This document shows, piece by piece, positions 61,772 to 64,000 of a stretch of DNA of 64,000 nt. A model generated the notes under the pieces. The model made no database searches. It saw only the letters and a list, made by a program, of their open reading frames with translations, and had not been told where the DNA came from. Positions within the stretch are counted from its first letter, which is position 1, and each line of letters begins with the position of its first letter. Made by a program: the position numbers and the translations under genes. The DNA is taken from the NCBI GenBank assembly GCA_035610835.1, contig CM069454.1, forward strand, positions 2,791,117-2,855,116. Reading direction: 5' to 3'. Source of the DNA: Ophiura sarsii (lineage: Eukaryota > Echinodermata > Ophiuroidea > Amphilepidida > Ophiuridae).

Positions 61772-63875
61772 GGAAAGCATTAATGTATGCCCGACCCCGT
61801 CATATGGTACTTCAGCAGATGCTCTGCCTTCGCTTGTCTTTTTTGACTATTTCTGCGAAGAAAGGCTTTTGTCACTTGTGTAATTTCATACCTCCCACTG
61901 TTAATATACCGAATTAAGATATCCAATTTTAACCCCGACTTACCTAGGCTATTTTCTGTAGAGAAAATCATCTCACTTGAAAACTTGCACTTTGATACTT
62001 AATTGTACATTCTGAACATCACGGTAGCGTAACTGATCATGCTGATTGCCAATTTAACAGTGCCATAGGCAAACCGTCTCTTGTGAATATACAAGCAAAA
62101 TGAGCTAGTAACCTCTCCAAAAGGCGCGAAAGACTGACACTCAAATCGGGTTTATATGAGCCATACGACTATATCGCAATATTAAACATGATGGGTTGAA
62201 AGGAATACTTCAGGCTTAATGTCTGATATAAAGATGTCACGCTACATGGAATGTGGAATTGATAACGAACAAAGAAAAGAGAGAAAACAAATCTGAGAGA
62301 TTATATACGAGACAAATTACTGTCACCACCCCCTTCGCAACTACTATCAGGTAAGTTTCAATCGTCAGCAAGGCTTAGAAAATTCACCGGAGTGCCGATA
62401 GCTGAACATGATTAATGCAACTCGCATAGGGACAGATTCGTCAAACTAAGGCATCTGATTGAAATTTGAATTCGCAGTTATCTGTTGGTAAGCTTATTAC
62501 TCTCGGGCGTGCAAGCAAATCAAATTATTCAAAATCATATCGCCATGTTCTCAAAGGCATGGCAGTACGTGTAATAGCCTCGCACAACGTAGCACTTACC
62601 ACACTTTGCGCCAAACTTTGGGATCTCGGCAGAAAATATTTATTACCAAATATATGATATGTTGTATCGCTGTATGATGAAATGTCATGCATCGCGGTTT
62701 GAATGATCCTACGCCTAGAGGGTTTGATTGAAGATTTTCAAATTACTAGATTTGGCACGGTAGGTGTCCGGTTAATATTTAACCAAATCAATCAAAATTA
62801 TCCCTCCCAGTTACTTTAGAACCGCAATTGCAAATACAAAATTTAGATACTGTACCCGAGCTCCACAAAAGGGTATGTCCTTGGAGTGAGACATTCATAA
62901 CTTAGACTAGTGTAAAGACCCTTACGGAATGAAGCTTTATAATCCTTTAATGATCCGCCAATAGAGGATTTTGTGCTAGGTTAATTCCCTGCTGTCTTAC
63001 ACCAAGGATAAATCCCAAAAGACCCACATTCCGAGGCTATGAAGAGCGAATGTCAATTTATAGGTAGATTTATTGAAAAGGAAGGTTAATCAAACAGTAT
63101 AAGTAATTTTCTGGATACATTTATGAATAATTATAATAATAATAATAATAGTAATAATAATAATAAGACCATGCTTATATAGCGCCTTACAAACAACACT
63201 AAGCGCTTCACAAAAACCACATCACAGACTACTCATTACCATACAGACCAACCTCTTAAAAAACCACCATACATATATAAACAAAACACATGGTTGTTGC
63301 GGTGAAGCAGCTGCAAATACAAAATACGTTGATAAAAATGCCGAAAAACAGGCGCAATTCATAAATAAAAAGTTACAACGTATATCTAAATCATTAAGTA
63401 TTCGATCAGACTTATCACTGGCAAATCGCTAGACTAAGCGTGTTTGTTTAGACGTGAAGGTGAAGGTCCGCTGTATAGTAATACAGAATTAATGCATTCG
63501 TTTGACGTGCGGGTAGAAGAAAGCGTGGTTTGTGGTTTTAATATCATTTGATACGATCTAGAGTTGATGCAAAAACCAACTGACACCATCCATAGTATGT
63601 AATTTAACACGTAACGTATAAACTATATTCAAGGACATGTCCGTGGTTATAATAATGTAACCTTTTGACGATTATAAGTGTAATTCGACACGTTAGTTAC
63701 CAATCAACGTCGTATTTGTTTATCTCTAGTCGATTCAAATTTCATTCCGAGTTCTATAATAGATTATTTCGTCAAATGCTCTATGGATGAACCCATTTAT
63801 GTTTATAGTAATACTGCCCCACTAAGACATTGCCCATAACCATCCTACTCGCTACATATCCCTTCCTTGCCACAA
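61772..63875 (+). repeat. Large duplicated segment, right-hand copy
   Basis: 61772-62879 matches 48507-49617 and 62886-63875 matches 50879-51940. It includes the (AAT)n and LINE-like end at 63129-63230. Confidence 0.9.
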
Positions 63876-64000
63876 TTTCGGCAGAAAATATTTATTAACA
63901 AATATATGATATGTTGTATCGCTGTATGATGAAATGTCATGCATCGCGGTTTGAATGATCCTACGCCTAGAGGGTTTGATTGAAGATTTTCAAATTACTA
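63876..64000 (+). repeat. Start of a tandem copy of 62626 onward
   Basis: From TCGGCAGAAAATATTTATTA to the window end the sequence repeats about 62626-62752 with few differences. The unit is therefore about 1.25 kb, and the tandem copy continues beyond the window. Confidence 0.9.

Overview
This is 64 kb of AT-rich eukaryotic DNA, dominated by transposable elements and repeats. Non-LTR retrotransposon fragments with (ATT)n tails, tRNA-derived sequences, many TA- or TTAA-flanked miniature inverted-repeat elements and P2X7-C-terminus-like and DDE-transposase-like coding sequence all suggest a marine invertebrate, perhaps a deuterostome such as an echinoderm, hemichordate or lancelet. That placement is inference. 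I found no bacterial operon, rRNA, CRISPR array or confidently recognised housekeeping gene.

Layout. 0.5-3.3 kb: a nearly identical 0.93-kb direct duplication. 3.4-5.7 kb: a tRNA-Thr-like sequence, a foldback element, a hAT-type miniature element and a piggyBac-type end. 6.4-7.6 and 13.8-14.9 kb: two inverted copies of a 1.1-kb repeat. Between them lie a TTAA-flanked element carrying a second transposon, LINE tail fragments, a minisatellite and palindromes. 14.9-17.2 kb: a 5'-truncated, frameshifted CR1/L2-type LINE on the minus strand. 20-24 kb: Harbinger-, mariner- and piggyBac-type miniature elements. 27.5-28 kb: decayed LINE 3' ends.

30.4-34.0 kb is the main coding locus. A two-exon minus-strand gene for a protein resembling the P2X7 receptor C-terminal domain faces away from a long plus-strand gene for an RNase H-like DDE transposase. 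The transposase reading frame is broken by a 117-bp LINE 3' end, and the second part of the same LINE family lies at 57-58 kb. The two genes share about 0.7 kb of intergenic DNA and are probably the protein genes of one mobile element, or a domesticated derivative.

34.8-64 kb is a mosaic of duplicated segments: 37.5/42.9/55.2 kb, 48.5/61.8 kb, 45.8/60.3 kb and a tandem copy starting at the right edge. Several of these are interrupted by miniature elements whose empty target sites can be read in the other copy. At 52.8-54.6 kb lies an element packed with ACGTAT-like motifs around a small promoter-like core.

All alignments were made by eye. Boundaries given as about are good to roughly 10-30 bp.
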